Source: a virus
Virus record (IMG/VR): IMGVR_UViG_3300025583_000016
Span: 1-51,655 of that record
Length of the DNA stretch: 51,655 nt
Strand: one strand, 5' to 3'
Position numbers and translations under genes: made by a program. Below are positions 49,539 to 51,655 of the stretch, piece by piece; positions within the stretch are counted from its first letter, which is position 1, and each line of letters starts with the position of its first letter. The notes beneath the pieces were generated by a model. That model ran no database searches. It was not told the origin of the DNA and was given only the letters and a program-made list of their open reading frames with translations.

Positions 49539-50704
49539 CAGCCGCAGAAGACCTTCTCGCCGAACGGGGCTTCCCGGTCGTAGCTCGTGGTGGCCCACAG
49601 CACCGGATAATCGGGCGCGTCCTGCGGGAACGTGCCTCGCATGTCGGTGAGGTAGATCAGGCAGGCGGGCTGGATCCCCTCTGCGTCCACCACCTCGAAG
49701 ACGGGCGCGAAGCTCGTGCTTCCTCCGCCCTTCGGGTGAAGCTCGATCGGGTCGCCGCGCTCGAAGGTCTCGATCCCGTGCACGGCACTGTCGCAGTAGA
49801 TCACGTGGACCCGCGTCGGCTTGAGATCCTCCATCACCGCCTCGATCTCGGCGCGGAACTGCGCCACCAGCACATCGTCCACCGATCCGCTGGTATCGAA
49901 GCCCCAGACGATCTCGCCCAATTCCTGCGCCCTCATGCTGGGCAAGTAGAGCCCGCTGGGGATGTACCGGGAGTTTGGCATCGACCACGTGTAGTCGGTC
50001 GGCGCCTGCTCCTGAACGAACCGCCATAGCACCGAACGCCAGTCCACCCTCGGGCGGAGCGCGGCCTTCGCGAACCGATCCAGCGACCCTGGCAGACCGC
50101 CTCGGCGCTTGGCCTGGACGGCGGCCTGTTGCACGGCCTGCTGCCAGTCGTCCTCGGTGCTCGCATCTTCCTGAGTGTCTGCCGGCGCGTCTCGAACCTC
50201 GCCCTGTGGGTTCGGCTCGGCCTGGCCCTGATCGTTCGGGCCTTGCCCGTCGGGGGCGCCGCCTCCCTTGTCCCCGTCGTCCCCGTCCCCATCTGGCAGC
50301 CGGTCGTAGATCCACTCAGCCGTCTTCCCCCGGAAGTCGGGGTTGAGGAGCACGCCGTCGGGAAGCTTATATCCGGCCTCCTCCAGCGTCGGGTTGATGG
50401 CATAATCGCAGGCCGCGTTCCATTTCTTGTGATCGCGACCCGAGCGGCGCCAGGGATGGCCCATCGCGGGATGCATGACCTCGTGCACCATCAGCGCCAG
50501 CAACTCGTCGCTGGGCAGGCTGGCGACGTATTCGGGATTGTAGCCCAGCGTCCTGCCATCGACCCAGGCAGTCTCGCACGTGGGATCCTCTTTCAACTCC
50601 AGGCGGAGCGCGAGCGAACCGAAGAACGGCTCATCGAAGACCAGCTTCGTTCGCGCCGCAAGGAGCCTCTTCAGCGGGTCAACGGACCCGAGCGGGCTTT
50701 TCAT
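49538..50704 (-). CDS. metallopeptidase-like and VWA-domain protein
   Basis: A 388-residue protein. HEVMH near residue 73, with a further His about four residues on, is the zinc motif of the DUF2201 N-terminal domain; GFDTSGSVDD near residue 268 is the VWA metal-ion-dependent adhesion motif, with later acidic residues. A Gly/Asp/Gln linker separates them. GAGGAGGTGACC immediately precedes the ATG at 50704. It is the classical partner of MoxR ATPases, such as the one cut at window position 1. Confidence 0.85.
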   Translation of the reverse strand: MKSPLGSVDPLKRLLAARTKLVFDEPFFGSLALRLELKEDPTCETAWVDGRTLGYNPEYVASLPSDELLALMVHEVMHPAMGHPWRRSGRDHKKWNAACDYAINPTLEEAGYKLPDGVLLNPDFRGKTAEWIYDRLPDGDGDDGDKGGGAPDGQGPNDQGQAEPNPQGEVRDAPADTQEDASTEDDWQQAVQQAAVQAKRRGGLPGSLDRFAKAALRPRVDWRSVLWRFVQEQAPTDYTWSMPNSRYIPSGLYLPSMRAQELGEIVWGFDTSGSVDDVLVAQFRAEIEAVMEDLKPTRVHVIYCDSAVHGIETFERGDPIELHPKGGGSTSFAPVFEVVDAEGIQPACLIYLTDMRGTFPQDAPDYPVLWATTSYDREAPFGEKVFCG

Positions 50705-50730
50705 TGGGTCACCTCCTCGTCTCTTGTTTC

Positions 50731-50744
50731 TCGCGTCCACCACC
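50731..50744 (-). repeat. GGTGGTGGACGCGA motif, copy 2
   Basis: Identical to 1821-1834, in the 45-base leader of the VWA gene, about 27 bases before its ATG. Followed in both copies by an A-rich stretch (GAAACAA or AACACAA). Confidence 0.4.
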
Positions 50745-50749
50745 CCGCC

Positions 50750-51631
50750 TCACGCCTCCTCTTCATCGGGCGTGTAGAACGCGGCCATTGCCTTCATGAT
50801 GTCGCCGGCCTTCTTGGCCGTCGCCTTCTTCAGCTTCTCGTCTTGCTTCAGGTCCACCGCCTCGTGGACGGTGAGCTCCCCTTCGACGCGCTGCCGCATC
50901 TTCTCCAGGTCGGGGTCGTCGGTGACGTTGAGCCGCTTCAGCACCTCGACGATCTCCAGACCGGCCCGGACCAGGCGCGCCCGATTGATCGGCTTCGGGT
51001 TGCTGAGGCGCTCGTGGTACTTCTCCACGACCTCGTACAGCCTGCGCCACGCGTCCTGCATGGCGATCTTCGTGGCCGCCGCGACACGGGCCTCGACCGT
51101 GCGCTCGATGTCGGCCATCTGCTCTGCAGGCAGATCGAGGCGGAAGTCTCCGGACGTAGGTACCGGGGAGAAGTCCACCGCCATCTTGAATCGGCTCTGC
51201 AGCGTGCCAGCGCTCGGATAGTCGCTCTCCCGATAGAGCCCGTTCAGGAGCGTCTCGGCCTGCCTCTTCAGGTTGGGGTAGTCTTCGATGAAGGTCCGGA
51301 CGGCCCGCTCGAAGCGCTCCCTCACCTCCCGCATCTGCTCCTGATAGACGAAGTAGTTCGAGGTCGGCAGAAGCCTCCAGCCCTCATCGTTCCAGGGCAG
51401 CGTGTTGTCGTAGTGGATCTGTCGGGCCGCGCTCGCGGCGCTCAGGACGGCGGAATGCGACGGCGCGTGCTTGGTGCCACCGAACAGATGCTTGTTGTAG
51501 CGCCCCGCGTGCTCGTCGGCGGCGTACTCTCGATTGACCTTCTCGGTAACCTTCCGATCGAACCGCCGGGCCTGGAACGCGCTCACGCTCAGCGTGACGA
51601 GCATCGCGCGGCTGTGAATCGTGTCCACCAC
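50750..51631 (-). CDS. conserved phage protein of the MoxR-VWA cluster
   Basis: A 293-residue protein from a GTG at 51631; the frame stays open to the window end. SRAMLVTLSVSAFQARRFDRK, then a long helical region (YQEQMREVRERFERAVRTFIED) and a basic-acidic end. Proteins of this layout recur between MoxR and VWA genes in phages. No activity known. Alternative start ATG at 51580s (MLVTL). Probably the third member of the AAA+ machine. Confidence 0.65.
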   Translation of the reverse strand: MVDTIHSRAMLVTLSVSAFQARRFDRKVTEKVNREYAADEHAGRYNKHLFGGTKHAPSHSAVLSAASAARQIHYDNTLPWNDEGWRLLPTSNYFVYQEQMREVRERFERAVRTFIEDYPNLKRQAETLLNGLYRESDYPSAGTLQSRFKMAVDFSPVPTSGDFRLDLPAEQMADIERTVEARVAAATKIAMQDAWRRLYEVVEKYHERLSNPKPINRARLVRAGLEIVEVLKRLNVTDDPDLEKMRQRVEGELTVHEAVDLKQDEKLKKATAKKAGDIMKAMAAFYTPDEEEA

Positions 51632-51632
51632 C
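51619..51632 (-). repeat. GGTGGTGGACACGA variant, copy 3
   Basis: One base different from the copies at 1821 and 50731, and here overlapping the proposed GTG start. If it is an untranslated signal, the gene would start further downstream, at the next ATG. Confidence 0.3.
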
Positions 51633-51655
51633 CCGCTGGACTTCTGGGTGGCCGG

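Noticed and set aside
1-51655. CRISPR array, insertion sequence or transposase
   Set aside because: No regularly spaced repeats with variable spacers and no transposase-like protein were seen; the tandem repeats present are short and internal to genes or leaders.

Overview
This window looks like most of the genome of a high-GC, HK97-fold tailed dsDNA virus with siphovirus-type morphology (Caudoviricetes). The evidence is a complete ordered structural set: small and large terminase, portal, U35-type prohead protease, HK97-type major capsid protein, head-tail connectors, major tail protein, frameshifted tail chaperones, tape measure and tail tip. I see no rRNA, complete tRNA, integrase, DNA polymerase or ordinary cellular gene. 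Every gene I can support is on the minus strand, so the map reads from right to left. Most neighbouring genes are joined by ATGA, GTGA or TGATG stop/start overlaps, which implies long translationally coupled operons. The host cannot be named from sequence alone; the base composition suggests a GC-rich bacterium.

In transcription order: (1) 51655 to 45646 is a block of small early genes beginning with a conserved phage protein and a metallopeptidase-like/VWA protein. Their usual partner, a MoxR-type AAA+ ATPase, lies at the opposite end of the window (1-693) and runs off its edge. (2) 45602 to 38676 holds a control region (a parS-like palindrome, a promoter candidate and a MerR/excisionase-like HTH gene), then a recombination module (PD-(D/E)XK exonuclease, gp3/RDF-like protein, SMC-like ATPase), an N4/N6 DNA methyltransferase and a replication-terminator-like protein. 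(3) 38644 to 33182 is mostly small unknown genes, several with zinc-binding cysteines, plus an HNH protein, a methyltransferase-like protein and small membrane proteins. (4) 32864 to 31228 encodes an O-like replication initiator that carries internal iteron-like repeats, and a G39P-like helicase loader. (5) 31202 to 28274 holds the terminase genes and four small genes, followed by three strong hairpins. (6) 28000 to 7050 is the morphogenesis operon, ending with a holin that overlaps the tail hub. (7) 6510 to 3208 holds unknown late genes, a secreted Ig-like protein, a NodB-type deacetylase and a sulfotransferase. (8) 3207 to 1789 is a largely non-coding switch region with GGGCCC-rich repeats, a 17-bp operator-like palindrome and an HNH gene, followed by a RarA C-terminal-like protein, a small unknown gene and the AAA+ gene.

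The most unusual content is glycan chemistry. Inside the head-tail operon, between the capsid gene and the first connector, sit a sulfotransferase, a GT9-like glycosyltransferase, a SAM methyltransferase with a Glu-Pro repeat tail, and a tandem double GT2 glycosyltransferase. A second pair (NodB-like deacetylase and another sulfotransferase) follows the lysis region. Together they suggest that the virus builds or edits a sulfated, methylated, possibly deacetylated glycan on its own particle or on the host surface. Other points of interest are a portal-MuF fusion, a polyglycine-rich LamG-like tail adhesin, a likely -1 frameshift in the tail chaperones, a 12-bp iteron family read in two different frames within one gene, and a perfect parS-like site. 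The two window ends join in frame, so a circular or circularly permuted molecule is possible but not shown.
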